Made by a program: the position numbers and the translations under genes. The notes beneath the pieces were generated by a model, which made no database searches, had not been told where the DNA came from, and saw only the letters and a program-made list of their open reading frames with translations. Positions 22,646 through 34,372 of a stretch of 64,000 nt of DNA are shown one piece after another (within the stretch, counting starts at the first letter, position 1; the number at the start of each line of letters is the position of its first letter). The stretch is taken from the NCBI RefSeq assembly GCF_026745355.1, contig NC_079205.1, forward strand, positions 49,634,652-49,698,651, read 5' to 3'. Source of the stretch: Beta vulgaris subsp. vulgaris. Taxonomy: Eukaryota > Streptophyta > Magnoliopsida > Caryophyllales > Amaranthaceae.

Positions 22646-23589
22646 TTAGTAATCTTTGCGGCTGCGAGAAATTTCCAACCCCAAGAAATACCTCATGTCG
22701 CCCAAGTCTTTAATAGTGAATTGACGATGCAACATATGTTTCAATTGATCAGTAATGTAACACTCGTCATCGCCAATAATAATTAAATCATCAACATAAG
22801 AAAGAACTAGACAATATTGCCCATTATGCAGACGACAAAACAAAAACTCATCTCGAGCACACTGTTTAAGGGTTGCTTGAGAAGAAAATGCTTCAATTCC
22901 TTATTCCATTGCCGCGAAGCTTGTTTGAGACCATATAGACTTTTCCGTAATTTGCACTTCATTCCTTCCGGGACCTTATTATAGCCTTGAGGTGGTTTAA
23001 GGTAAATCTCTTCATCTAGGTAACCATGCAAGAACGCGTTGTTGATGTCCATTTGATTTAGTCTCCAATTCTTCATAGACGCCAATGCAAGCAAAATTCA
23101 TATGGTAGAAAACTTAGCCACAGGGCTGAAATTGTGTTTATGATCTTTATCTTTGATTTGTCAATCTCCCCTAGCCACGAGTCTAGCCTTTAATCTTTCC
23201 ACCGTCCCATCAGCTCGGTACTTAATTTTGTAAACCCATTTGGAGTTTAGAGCCTTTTTTCCTTCCAGCAAATATGTGAATTCCCATGTACTATTTTCTT
23301 CAAGGGCATCTAGCTCTTTTTGCATGGTGTCCCTCCATCCTTCCTCCTTGAACGCTTGAGCATAAGAGATTGGCTCGTACACCTTCAAGGCATTGTGAAA
23401 AGAAGCTATATATATAATCCGGTGAATAAAGTTCTTCATTGTACACGCTACTTGTACTAAGATGTGCACTTTGAATGCTTCGTGGCAACTCATATTCAAA
23501 GTCAGCAAGCTTGCTAGACAACTTCCTGTCACGTACTGGTCTAGTAGCAACAGAGGTGTCATTAACACCTTCTCGAAGCGCATCATCAT
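22646..23589 (-). pseudogene. Copia reverse transcriptase, broken
   Basis: Minus-strand pieces give, in order, LNSKWVYKIKYRADGTVE with KARLVARGD, then MDINNAFLHGYLDEEIYL, CKLRKSLYGLKQASRQW, and LSYVDDLIIIGDDE with the YVDD active site, then DLGDMRYFLGLEI. The catalytic Asp residues are still present, but at least two frameshifts (near 22830 and 23130) separate the pieces. This is the polymerase that copies the element's RNA. Confidence 0.9.
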
Positions 23590-25214
23590 TCATCACGTTT
23601 GGATCATCTTCTTGGGCCTCATTCCGTGAGGTGTCATTAACACCCTCTTGAAGCATATCATTATTATCCAACACATCATGGGCCTCGTTTGGGGAAGTAA
23701 TACCAAAATCAACATTCTCTTCTGAAGTGAATGTATCAACCCTTTGATTAAGTCGACTTGCAAGATTAAAGTCATCAACAAAATAAAGTTGATTAAATTG
23801 TTCTTTGACAGAATCATTATTTTGTCCCATCTTTAGGAAAGGGAAAATTTGTTCCTTGAATGTCACATGTCTACTCACAAATATTTCCTCCTTTTCCAAA
23901 TCATATATTTTGTAGTCCTTTTGACCATAAGGATAACCCATGAAGACTCCTCTAATGGCTCAAGGTTCAAATTTATCATATTGCCTTTGCCTTGGACTAG
24001 CATAGCACAAACACCCGACAGTTCTAAGATGATCATAAGAGTTTTTTTTTAAATAACCTCTCATAAGGTGTTTCCAGTTTATAACACTACTAGGAATCAA
24101 ATTCAGAATGTGAGTGGCCGCCAAAATACATTCTCCCCAAAGAAATTTAGGGATCCCTGCATGAAGTCTAATACTCCTTGCAATCTCCAAAAGCGATTTA
24201 TGCTTTCTCTCAACTCTCCCATTTTGTTGGGGAGTCCCTGGTATACTCCATTGATGGAAAATTCCCTTTGCTGCAAAAAGGTTTTGAAATTCCTTCTAAA
24301 CTATTTCATTGCCATTATCACTTCTCAGCGTTTTTACAGTGGTATTGAAGTGATTTTCAACATATGCAAAAAAACATTTCTAAAAAATATTTCACATTTT
24401 CTTTATTAGCCAACAAATATGTCCAAGTTGCCCTTCTGAAATCATCAACCACTGTAAAAAAAAAATATTTTTCTCCATTTATATTAGAAACCCTATAAGG
24501 TCCCCATAAATCCACATGAATTAATTCAAACACATTTTTCGCCATGTTCTTATTAATTCCAAAAGGTAAATGATGATGTTTGGCCAAAGCACACGTATCA
24601 CACATGAAATTACGAATATTTTCACAATCACAAAACTCCAAGCGTTGCATTCTAGATAAGGAAATATGCCCTAATCTAGTATGCAAAATTATCAAATTCA
24701 CAACTTTATTATCGGCACAATCTGACATAGCATATCCAGTCAAAGCAAAATCCTTCACTTCAACGTTATTGTGGCCTTTATTATCAACAAATCCTTCAAC
24801 ATAATAAACACCATTAGATTCTATTCTTGTAGCCAAAACTTCTTTAGATGAGGGATCTTGCACAATACAACCCTCCGTATCAAAAATCACCTTGTACTTC
24901 ATTTCATGAATTAATCTACTCACTGAAAGAAGATTATTCTTGAACGCAGGAATATAGAGAACATTCTTTAGTTTAATCTTATCTGACATAATAACTTCAC
25001 CAATTTTATTAACTCTTCTAATACTACCGTTCCATTGATCAAGGGCAACATCATCATGTAGTGGGCTTTGGCCATCTTGCTCCTTTCCTCCAGTAACGAA
25101 CTCTCGTGAACTTCTATCCTTCGGCTTGATAAACGAATTGGCGTATACAGCTTGTTGCTGCGAATTCTTCTGTTTGCAGGCAGAAAACGCCCTTGTTTTC
25201 GATTGAGCAACCAT
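23590..25214 (-). pseudogene. Copia pre-integrase and integrase, broken
   Basis: From 25214 the minus strand reads the gag-pre-integrase segment KNVLYIPAFKNNLLSVSRL, then the zinc-binding CDTCALAKHH, then the core start HVDLWGPYRVS (first catalytic Asp) with TVVDDF. After a frameshift near 24350 it continues with LLEIARSIRLHAGIPKFLWG and the C-terminal GYPYGQKDYKIYDLE and HVTFKE motifs. Integrase inserts the cDNA. The ORF begins only 27 bp inside the LTR, which shows the gag and protease deletion. Confidence 0.88.
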
Positions 25215-25226
25215 ACGTGCCGCTAT

Positions 25227-25241
25227 CCGCCTTTGATACCA
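25227..25241 (-). promoter_or_regulatory. Copia primer-binding site
   Basis: The minus strand reads TGGTATCAAAGGCGG right after the 5' LTR, the initiator tRNA-Met type site found in many plant copia elements. Confidence 0.85.
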
Positions 25242-25604
25242 TGTACAAGCCTGAGGTTAATTGGCTTGTCTGATTATTTTCCTTCGAGGTTTGAGTATAT
25301 ACAAGCTTGAGATTAGTTGGCTTGTCTCACTTTCTTTCTCTTTGAAGTATGTATGTTAGTTTTAGGGTTTTAAGGGTGTGTGTTTAAAGTCTCACTTGAA
25401 GAAGAACTCTTTGATTTTATTCATTGTGTATAACTCAGTACAAAGAAGGATTACATATATATAGTTAAACAAAGAAAGCTAGAGTAGGTAAGTATATAAA
25501 AAATGGAAATAATTACAAAGAATAATCATAGACTAATTACATTACAACTCACGTTCAAATATGTACTCGAAAATACTAGAGACTACTCGAAGCTATTCTC
25601 TTCA
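25242..25604 (-). repeat. Copia 5' LTR
   Basis: 363 bp, TG to CA on the minus strand, partner of 21586-21958; ends at the AAAAC duplication. Confidence 0.92.
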
Positions 25605-25609
25605 AAAAC

Positions 25610-26674
25610 AATAACAATACGCAGATCGTATTTTCAATCCTAAATTTTGGACATACTAGTCACCTCATGTAATCACACAAATATAGAAAATATTCAAAAT
25701 ATATCATATGTTGTAAATAACATACTCAATATATTTTGGTAAATATATCAATATATTTTGGTAAATATATCATATATTTTGGTAAACTAAATAACCATCA
25801 ATCAATATTGATGGCTTCCTACATAAATACTCAAACTTTACTAAAATAAATAATGCAATTTTTAATTTTATGAAGAAACAACTTTCTTAAAAGTTAAAAT
25901 TTCATATACATGCAATAATTCCAATAAAATATGCAATAAAGTAACATGCTAAGGTTAAAGATATTAAATCAAGTATTTAAGTAAAGAATTAACCATCAAA
26001 CAAAATATTGCTTCCTAAAAATAATTTGATCAACATTCTTTAAAGTTTGAATATCAAAATTAACATTTTCCATAAACTTATTTAACTTAATAAATTTAAT
26101 AAAAAAAAATTTTATTTTAATTCAATTATAAATTAGATAAGGTATTAATCTATACTCTTACTACATGAATTTGATCATATAATAAAAATAAAATAATTGG
26201 TTAACTAAATTAATATATCTGAATTGGGCAGGCCCGAAGACCCAGCCCAACCAAATTTGGCCTAATGAAGCGGGTCAAACTACACAACAGCCACACAACG
26301 AACAACCACGAGCAGCTTCCCTTGCTCGCCAGCTTGCCGTATAACAACCATCACCTCTTCGAAAATCGCCACTACTTTGATCCATAATAAGGATGGAAAA
26401 CTCCAGTTTCAAGAACAAAATCATTGCGTGTGAAATTAAGCCTAGAGAAGGTGCTTTGTTCATGTGGGAGCATTGTCGTGATGCTCGTAGAACTATGATC
26501 AATCCTTATGATTTGTGTTGATAGAGACTTGGGGTCGAGTGAGACCTTGGTGCTGCTTCCTATGTGAGTATGAAGTGGCTCTACACTAGGTGATATATGG
26601 AGAGTGATGATAACAAGTTGAGATCGTGGCTACTTATTTATTAAGGGTGTGTTCTTCATTCATACGGATCTTCT
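25610..26674. other. Intergenic, AT-rich
   Basis: No gene recognised. Contains three near copies of ATATATTTTGGTAAATATATCA (25730-25790) and a GGGC/GCCC patch at 26221-26280. From about 26380 the sequence may be the 3' internal tail of the copia element whose LTR follows. Confidence 0.35.
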
Positions 26675-26685
26675 AGGTGGGAGAT
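26675..26685 (+). promoter_or_regulatory. Copia polypurine tract
   Basis: AGGTGGGAGAT immediately before an LTR start fits the AAGTGGGAGATTGT signature of plant copia 3' ends. Confidence 0.5.
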
Positions 26686-27542
<857 letters not shown>

Positions 27543-28091
27543 ATGGTCATCATTCTGACATAGTTTGTGGAAGAACATTCTTGATCCAACCATGTTGACC
27601 GCATTTGAGTTTCCAATATCTTTTATATATGTTGATAGTCTTGAACTTTAATCAAAAATAACAATTTCCAATAACATTTTCTACACTTTCAAGTGGAAAG
27701 AGAATAAATCGAACTCCAAACTCCCGTGAAAGGAGAGAAAGAAACCAAAAATTAGGTAGGAAACTCTAAAAAAGAAAGAGAATGAGAGATTACTAATACG
27801 CAAAGCAATAAAAATTAGAAGAAAAAAGAAGAATCTGGGGCTTACCACCATCGAAAGGATGATGGCAGCCCCCGATTTAGAAGATTGAATTAGGGTTTTT
27901 TTTTTAGGAAGAGGAGAAAAGGGAAAAGAATTTTAAAACGTTGTACTTGGAGTATTAGTGAGAATAACACCCCTATACTAAGGATGTGTTCCACGCACAC
28001 ATTTTTTTCTTCTTCTACCAATATTGATTATATCTGAACTAAATGCCTATGTAAATTTTCTATCATTCGTATATTGTTCAAGTCAGTGCTA
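27543..28091. other. Intergenic segment related to 20.5-20.8 kb
   Basis: No gene recognised. GGGGCTTACCACCATCG and GATGATGGCAGCCCCC match the arrangement at 20760-20800. On the minus strand this looks like the same short leader followed by GTAAG, possibly a duplicated gene start. Confidence 0.35.
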
Positions 28092-28289
28092 TACTTTTCC
28101 GTTCTTAAATAAATGAAACATTTATCATTTAGGTCGTATTAAAATAAATGATTATTTTATCTAGTACGTATCTACTTCTCTCTATCTCTTGCTCATCACA
28201 TGAATTCCTGTTTTTCTTTCTATCTCTCCCCTCTCCTAAATTCTCATGTCAATCCTCTATGTTTCATTTAAAACAGATTTGAGGAAGTA
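28092..28289. mobile_element. Stowaway-like MITE (198 bp)
   Basis: The left end TACTTTTCCGTTCTTAAAT and the reverse-complemented right end TACTTCCTCAAATCTG are followed on both sides by AAATGAAACAT. Ends coincide with TA, as for Stowaway elements. Confidence 0.65.
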
Positions 28290-28377
28290 TATTTTCTTCT
28301 TTACTATCATTGTTATCAATATGATCTTCCAACTAAAATATTATGAAATTTTTAGTTAATTCTACATATATGCACAA

Positions 28378-28712
28378 TACTCCCTCTTTATTTTTTTTTC
28401 TTACTACTTTAGTTCTACACGTTTGTCAAGCGTTTCTTTGACCTTAAATATCTGTACATATTAGTAAAAGATATTTTGAATATTTATTAAAAAAAACTCA
28501 TTGAGACGAATCAAACAAGACCCCACATGACTATTTTTTTTATATATAGTGAGAAGAATTTAGAAGATCCTCTAATTGATATTTTTCCGCACATAGTGAG
28601 AAGAATTTAGAAGATTTTCTCTAATTGATATTTTTTCATACATCATCAGAAGAATTTAGAAGATTTTTTCTAGTTTTGATTAATGTCCAGATGTAAAGTA
28701 GGAAAAGGAGTA
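28378..28712. mobile_element. Stowaway-like MITE with internal tandem repeats
   Basis: Begins TACTCCCTCTTTATTTT; the reverse-complemented right end is TACTCCTTTTCCTAC. The interior has the Stowaway-typical TTGAGACGAATCAAACAAG. Three copies of a roughly 55-bp unit containing GAGAAGAATTTAGAAGAT occupy 28544-28680. Confidence 0.6.
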
Positions 28713-29011
28713 CCTGTCAGAGCCATATCTATTAGGGCGTCTAAACAGACCAACAAAAAAAGCCTCTCATCTTAGAGGCCCCAAATTGTGAAATTTATTG
28801 TTTGCTTTTAATCACATGATCCTATTACTCATGCATTTAGGAACTTCCTTTTTTCTAAAAGTTAATGTTATATGTACTTTTCTAAATAATCAAAACTTAT
28901 GTTTATAATTATGCATAATAATTTAAAGGGACTAATGTCATTTATTAACACAACGCCTTCATCCTTTTTAAGATGACCCGGGTACCTTGTTAATCTAGTT
29001 TCAAGGATTAA
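28713..29011. other. Intergenic, nothing recognised
   Basis: AT-rich DNA between a Stowaway MITE and the Helitron. Confidence 0.4.
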
Positions 29012-29375
29012 CTAGTGTTTAGGCCCGGGCGATGTCCCGGATTTTTTCTTTGCTACAATTTATTAGTAGTTAAATAAGTATTCTCATACTCATTTAAAAA
29101 AGTTATCTTATTCATTGTATGTATTTCAAACATTTTCCATTCATATGTCATCATTAATTTTGATTACAAAATCAATAATGGTATGGTGGAGTAATGGTTG
29201 GATTTCTTATTTTCATACTTAAGGTTGTGGGTTCGAAACTTCGAATCTTTAAGTAAACAATTCTTCTTCTTTTTTACTATATGAGAAAGACGTGAATAGA
29301 ATGTTATTGGATGAGGGAGGGTGACACGTGGCACATATACGTTCTTAGGGACACCTTTTAATATATTAGTATAGA
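29012..29375 (-). mobile_element. Small non-autonomous Helitron (364 bp)
   Basis: On the minus strand the element starts TCTATACTAATATATTAAAA and ends with the hairpin CCGGG-ACATCG-CCCGG followed 9 bases later by CTAG. It is flanked by A at the 5' side and T at the 3' side. TC start, 3' stem-loop, CTAG end and A/T insertion without duplication are the Helitron hallmarks. The 5' start could instead be 4 bases further out, because TCTA is repeated. No Rep/helicase is encoded. Confidence 0.82.
29180..29290 (+). mobile_element. tRNA-like (SINE-type) pol III promoter inside the Helitron
   Basis: Plus strand: GGTGGAGTAATGGTTGG (A-box-like) then, at tRNA spacing, GTGGGTTCGAAACTTC, which contains a near-consensus B box GGTTCGAAAC. 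A T-rich tract follows. It reads opposite to the Helitron. It could be a captured SINE head; no poly(A) or duplication was defined. Confidence 0.45.
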
Positions 29376-30057
29376 TAGATAATATAATTGAAGTACCACA
29401 TATCTTATCTAGATCTTCCGATGGAAATTGCTCATGCATGTAATTAGCAGATTACTAAAAAGCATTTGTTTACGTTGTACGCAAAAGTCTTAAATCTTAA
29501 AAGTATGCTAAAATAGTTTCCAGAAAAACAAAAAGAAAAGGAAAGAGAAGTAATTGGTACCTAAGATATACAAACTTTTTCTTTGGAAGAGTAGAGTAAG
29601 CTAACTAGCTAAGATTACACTACGTTGAAAAGCATACTCACTATTGTAAGATTTTTAATGAGATAAATTGGGAATATATTCACCGAGAAAAAAAATTATC
29701 CAAGACCCTTCCAAATTAATCAAACGTTATTAATGCTCAAAAGCTAACAATATGAATATCTTAAACCTCTACAAATAATCATATGTGACACATATGGTGA
29801 CATACACTTCCCCTCATATTTTTCAAAGATTATTCAAAACGATCAATATCTTATAGAGTATAAGCATATATAAGATTAAGCATAGGCCATAGAGTAAGAT
29901 CTTGTGAGATTCGTATCAAAATATGTCTTGAAATAATTATCAAACTTCATATGTATACATAGGATATTAGAACTACATAATGACAATTGATCAAGAAACA
30001 ACTATTGTATATCTTTAATCTAACAAGAAAACTTATTTAAACAGTAAAGACTCCAAG
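29376..30057. other. Intergenic, AT-rich
   Basis: No gene or repeat recognised. Confidence 0.4.
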
Positions 30058-30303
30058 CTATATCTTATTAGATGATGAGCGTTGCAGTGGCGGTTGTATC
30101 CGCGGCCTTATTAACCATGAAGACGACGACGGCAGCTCCAGCGGCGGTGGTGAACTCTTTGGTGCACCAGAAACAGTTGTTTTAGTTTCTTCAATTTGTT
30201 TAGATTCTTCTTTATGTTTTCTCTTGCATGTTTCTTTAGGATCAGAAGCACATAATAATGATGCCATAAGACCCCGCAGAATCTCTCTAAATTTCTTAGC
30301 CAT
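30058..30303 (-). CDS. Small hypothetical protein, 81 residues
   Basis: A single-exon frame starting MAKKFREILRGLMASLLC with a short hydrophobic patch (residues 8-18). A Lys/Glu-rich middle follows, then a Ser/Pro-rich tail (SSPPPLELPSSSS) ending in SSSNKI. A TATTTAA box lies about 97 bp upstream of the start, at the right distance for a plant promoter with a short leader. Codon use is not unlike a real gene. I do not recognise the family, and it could be a small secreted-type or regulatory peptide or a chance ORF. It is isolated between a Helitron and the LINE. Confidence 0.45.
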   Translation of the reverse strand: MAKKFREILRGLMASLLCASDPKETCKRKHKEESKQIEETKTTVSGAPKSSPPPLELPSSSSWLIRPRIQPPLQRSSSNKI

Positions 30304-30399
30304 TTAAACTGCGAGGAAGGCGTGACTATGCAAAGATGATCAACAATTTTTTTACTAGAATATCTTTGTTCGTTGCTTTGTTAGAAACTAAAGTGACGC

Positions 30400-30406
30400 T
30401 TAAATA
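30400..30406 (-). promoter_or_regulatory. TATA box of the small ORF
   Basis: The minus strand reads CTATTTAAGC upstream of the 81-residue ORF; expected transcription start is near 30370. Confidence 0.35.
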
Positions 30407-31552
30407 GACCAACTACAAACACAAAATCAAATAGTATTGGGAAACCTACCTATCCTAAAAGATTAGACTCTCCATAAAAGATATTGACAAATTCGATTAT
30501 AGAAAAAAGCTTCAACTATTATTAATCCTAAAGGATATATATTGTACATCATATAAAACCGAACCTATGTAAAACTAGGAAAACATATTCTAACATATTT
30601 TAATTACTAGCTTTTTATGTATGCATCCAACATTTTTTCTGGTCAGACTTTCATATTCTCAAATAACTAACTTTCTATACGTGCAATACATGTACGGCGG
30701 CGAAAACTTTTCTAATAGTGTAAGTTGTCAATTGTTTTTCAATGGTATAAACAAAGTATGCACTTACAATTAATATAACATTTTAAAATGGACTATATAA
30801 GAACACCGCATAAATTTATTAAGTTTGAGTTTTAGTTTTTTTTTTCTTTTTAATTTCAAGTTGATTTGTGTTTCTTCATTGTTATTGCTAATTTAAGTTT
30901 ATTAAAAATATTTTAATCAATTTATATTTGTAAGATACCTTATATATTTGTAGGCTAACTTCTATTAGCTTTGACTTTTTGTGTTGGTTTGTAGAACAAA
31001 TTTAAGGATAGTTTTATTTTTGTTAAGTTAATAAGTACCTAAGTATGGTGCACCCTTTTCTAAACTACGTCGTTTTACCATTTTTAGAGTCTATAATTTT
31101 AGAAAATTAGTGTTATTTGCTTTCTTAAATTCTGCAACTAAAGATTCCTTTTTCAAATTTAGATTTAGAAGGCATATGTTCTTTTACCTTAACGGCCCGT
31201 TTGGTAGTTGGTTATAAATGGTGGTAATGGGAACGAAGTTGTGTGTAGATTTGTGAAGAATATCATTGTCCATTCCATGATAATGTTAATTTCTACTAAA
31301 GTATCCAGAAATCCTATTTTTCGCGTTCGTATCCTGCTCATCTAGGCCCAAAATCGTAGTTTTAGCCTAACTCCTATCTCGGACATCAGAATTGAGCGAT
31401 TCCAAAGCCTAACATGTTTTTTTTTACCATTTCTAAGTGGTTCGTGAGTTCACAAGCTGAATTCGTTGAAGTCCGATTTTTCACGTCTGTTTCTTGCTCA
31501 TGTGGGCCCAAAATCATAATTTGGGCCTAACTCCAAGCTTGGACATCAGAAT
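30407..31552. other. Intergenic DNA with a short duplicated motif
   Basis: AT-rich. AACGGCCCGTTTGGTAG at about 31193 looks like the terminus of a Tourist- or hAT-type MITE without a visible partner. Two related segments, about 31303-31395 and 31470-31552, share TGGGCCCAAAATC-like and GGACATCAGAAT sequences. The second abuts the truncated LINE, so it may mark a later insertion or deletion. Confidence 0.4.
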
Positions 31553-32007
31553 GTTTCCTGCCTACTTACCTTGCGAATTTTGCAAGAACTGAACTTTCTA
31601 CAAATAGCTTTGATGTCATGAACTAAAGTGGAGATTTCAAACGGCTGATGGTGGTTGGAGATTGCTTGGACAAGTTCTGTAATGTTTGAGTGGATTTGAA
31701 CACATCTTATCCGTTTGTTGTACGCTTCGTTAAGCCGTTGATACAACACGTATGCTTCAGTTTGCAATGGGGTCAGGGCCAAAATCTTTGCGTTGCCTTC
31801 GAATGGATTTATACTATTTATTAAGGCTGACCAACCTATTCCTGCTCTTGGATAGTGCTTCTTGTTTTTCTTCCAAGCTCCGTCTACTGAGATGATGTAG
31901 TTCTCGTGTTGATTACTATTTGTTGCAAACTCCACCTCTAGTTGGAACTTGGTTTCGTTATGAATTAATTGTAACTGCTGCTCTCTGGTCTTTGTAGCTT
32001 CGTTCAA
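31553..32007 (-). pseudogene. LINE RNase H domain (RVT_3), 3'-truncated
   Basis: The minus strand from 32007 reads ISVDGAWKKNKKHYP (first catalytic Asp in VDGA), AGIGWSALI, then TPLQTEAYVLYQRL (catalytic Glu in QTEA), IHSNITELVQAI and KIRKVSRQE, the RVT_3 order of plant L1-like elements. In the third motif an Asn stands where the family usually has Asp. The domain stops abruptly after SRQE at 31553, where unrelated repeat sequence begins, so the element's 3' end and tail are missing. Confidence 0.85.
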
Positions 32008-32242
32008 CTTCTTGAGGAGGGCGTCCTTGTGTAAGAGGATGGTGACCGGATTCTCATTCAGATTCCTGAATACAACGTTATTCCTCTGTAACCAGATAGC
32101 CCACAGAGTGGCTATGAAGTCCTTTGATCTCTCAGACTTTACACCATCTTCTTTCCAGAATAATTTAAGAAAGTTTTTTGATTCATTCCTCTATCGGTGT
32201 TGGGGGTATCGAGCATGCTTTAATTCCCAAGTTAGAGCACGC

Positions 32243-32662
32243 TCACACACGTGCTGAGATGTCGCAATCTCGAAAAAGGTGGGTCGTAGTTTCCTTGTAC
32301 TTCTGGAAAAGATAACAATTTTCCTGGACCGGAATATTTCTTTTTAACAGATTGGAGCTCGTAGCAATGGCTTTGTTGAGCATTCTCCAGACAAATAATT
32401 TCCATTTGGAGCTGATGTCCATTGACCAAAGCTTATGCCAAAACTTCCTGTTATCCTGTGACGTGTCCAAATTTCCTTTTAGTGTTAAGTAGAAAGAGTA
32501 AACATCCTTGACTCTTAAATTTTCAGACTTAGATTCACTCCAACAAAATTGATCTTGAAGATCATCCTTCGGAAGGTGGGTGGCTAAGATTCTGACCGTT
32601 GTATCGGTTGCAAAAATTCTCCAAATAAGAGGAGGATTCCAGACTTCATGATTTGGTAACAT
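32243..32662 (-). pseudogene. LINE zinc-binding RT-associated domain (zf-RVT)
   Basis: The minus strand reads WSESKSENLRVKDVYSFY then FWHKLWSMDISSKWKLFVWRM, ending HLFRDCDISARV. This matches the zf-RVT region between RT and RNase H in plant LINEs (conserved W-x-K pattern, terminal HLF-x-C). A frameshift near 32240 separates it from the RNase H part. Confidence 0.85.
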
Positions 32663-32737
32663 TAAGTCCTTGACTTTATGGACACCTATAACCCCTGGAT
32701 TGATGCCCTCTTTAAACTTTACTGAATCCTCTCTGAG

Positions 32738-33322
32738 TTATTTGTCAGTCAGAATATCCGTTTGCGAGTCATCCCCAATTCTCTTTGTAAAGCCTTCGCG
32801 ACAATCCTGAATTGATCTACAGAGTCCGCGAAATCCCCAGGAGACTCTGCCTAATTGAGATCTACGTAGAGCAATGTTTACTGTGGAGTCTTTGTACTTA
32901 GCGCGCATTATTTGCGAAATCAAAGACTGAGTGGAGTTGTGGATCCTTACAGCTTGTTTTTGCGAGAAAAGCTTTATTAAAATGATGGACGTTCTTAATC
33001 CCAAACCCTCCTCCCTCTTTGGGGAGCTCAAGAGTTTTCATGCTTTTCCAATAAATAGGCTTGGTCTCCTGGGCGCCAGCCCATAAAAATCTAGCAAAAT
33101 CGAGTTTATCTTGTCTGTTATTTTTTTAGGGATAAGGAAGACACTAACTATGTTGAGGCTCGGCATTGCTAGTATACTATTAATGAGGATGACGTGCCCT
33201 GCATGAGATAGAGCTAGATAATGCCAACTTGAGACTCTTTTCTCGACTTTCTCAATCAAAGGTTTAAACGTTTTAGTACTTCTGCCGTCGATTTCAATAT
33301 TACACCCTAAGTAGGTCCCCAA
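32738..33322 (-). pseudogene. LINE RT thumb / connection region
   Basis: Two minus-strand pieces, 33322-33038 and 33031-32738, contain YLGCNIEIDGRSTKTF, KVEKRVSSWHYLALSHAGH and SSPKREEGLGLRT. These are conserved in plant L1-type RTs between the palm and zf-RVT. Separated by a stop/frameshift around 33035. Confidence 0.85.
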
Positions 33323-33326
33323 TTCG

Positions 33327-33884
33327 TCAGCTGAGGGGGTACCTAATACTTCTCATGAAAAGCTTGAATCGTGGGGGAGTGTTGGGACTGAACATTATAT
33401 GAGATTTGTTGTAGTTGATCACTTCACTTGAAACACGACTGAAGCAAGATAAAATTTTCTTCACCGCTTCACAAGCGCATGTCGTAGCCTTGAGGAATAT
33501 CAAAGAGTCATATGCAAAGAACAGGTGAGACACAGCCGGACATGATCTAGCTAAACTAATTCCTTGGAACCGACCTTCATTTACACCATGTGTTAGCATT
33601 CTAGACAGGATATCCATTACTAAAATGAAGAGATAAGAGGAGAGAGGGTCTCCCTGTCTAAGCCCGCAGGTAGGTTTGAAACGCTTCGTAGGCTCACCAT
33701 TGACTAGGATAGAATATGAGACAGTAGTGACGCATTGCATGGTCCACTGACGGCATATTGCAGGAATTCCCATAGTATTAAGCAACCATTCAAGAAAGTC
33801 CCAGTCAACCTTATCGTAAGCTTTGAGCATGTCTATTTTGAGCGCTGCAAGAAGCTGATTACCTTTTTTTCGATGCTTTATGAT
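33327..33884 (-). pseudogene. LINE reverse transcriptase, C-terminal half
   Basis: The minus strand from the hAT boundary reads LAALKIDMLKAYDKVDWDFL (first catalytic Asp region), then TCGLRQGDPLSSYLFILVMD, and SHLFFAYDSLIFLKA. The family's active-site box is FADD; here it is FAYD, so a catalytic Asp is replaced by Tyr and the enzyme would be dead. The N-terminal half continues at 60428 across the 26.5-kb insertion. The first residues after the break, HRKKG, join to IAHELIN on the other side. Confidence 0.92.
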
Positions 33885-34372
33885 TAGGGATGGGTATGGG
33901 TCCAAGACCCTACCCGGACCCTGTTGGACCCGACCCTAATTTAAGGGTCTGGGTCCAACTTTTCAGACCCTAAGGGTCCGGGTCCGGGTCTGGGTCCAAG
34001 TAAATTTTTTAGGGTCCGGGTCCGGGTCTTAAAGTTTTGGACCTAGACTCGACCCTTAGACCCTAAACTTATCTAATATATACATTTTGACTTTTTTTTT
34101 GAAAAAACAAACTGATTTTCTAAAAGACTAAAATCGAAACTAAAACACCAAAACACCCATTCTAAACTCTTATGTAAGTTGTTTTTATTTCGTTTTTTTT
34201 TTCAGTTTGTATGTTTATGTTATTGTTTCGTTTTTTTTCAGTTTATATGTTTGTGAATTGTGTTTGTTTCGTTTTTTTCAGTTTATAAGTTTGTGTTTGT
34301 ATTTTTCGTTTTATTCAATTTATATGTTTGTGTTTGTTTCATGCGATTTTTTGTGTTTGTTTCATGCGAATT
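33885..34372. mobile_element. hAT MITE copy 2, left half
   Basis: Begins TAGGGATGGGTATGGGTCC and is the reverse-oriented relative of the 2464-3167 element. The 8-bp duplication TTTATGAT lies at 33877-33884, and again at 60420-60427 beyond the right half. The half ends at 34372, where Athila element A begins. The two halves add to about 714 bp, matching copy 1's 704 bp. Confidence 0.93.

Larger units (their letters stand above)
21586..25604 (-). mobile_element. Ty1/copia element lacking gag and protease (4.0 kb)
   Basis: Two LTRs (21586-21958 and 25242-25604), perfect 5-bp target duplications AAAAC (21581-21585 and 25605-25609), a PBS and a poly-purine tract define a complete insertion on the minus strand. 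The internal region is only about 3.3 kb and begins directly in a pre-integrase domain: no gag, zinc knuckle or DSGA protease motif is present. The order integrase then RT then RNase H is the copia order. Several frameshifts and stops make it non-autonomous. Confidence 0.92.
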
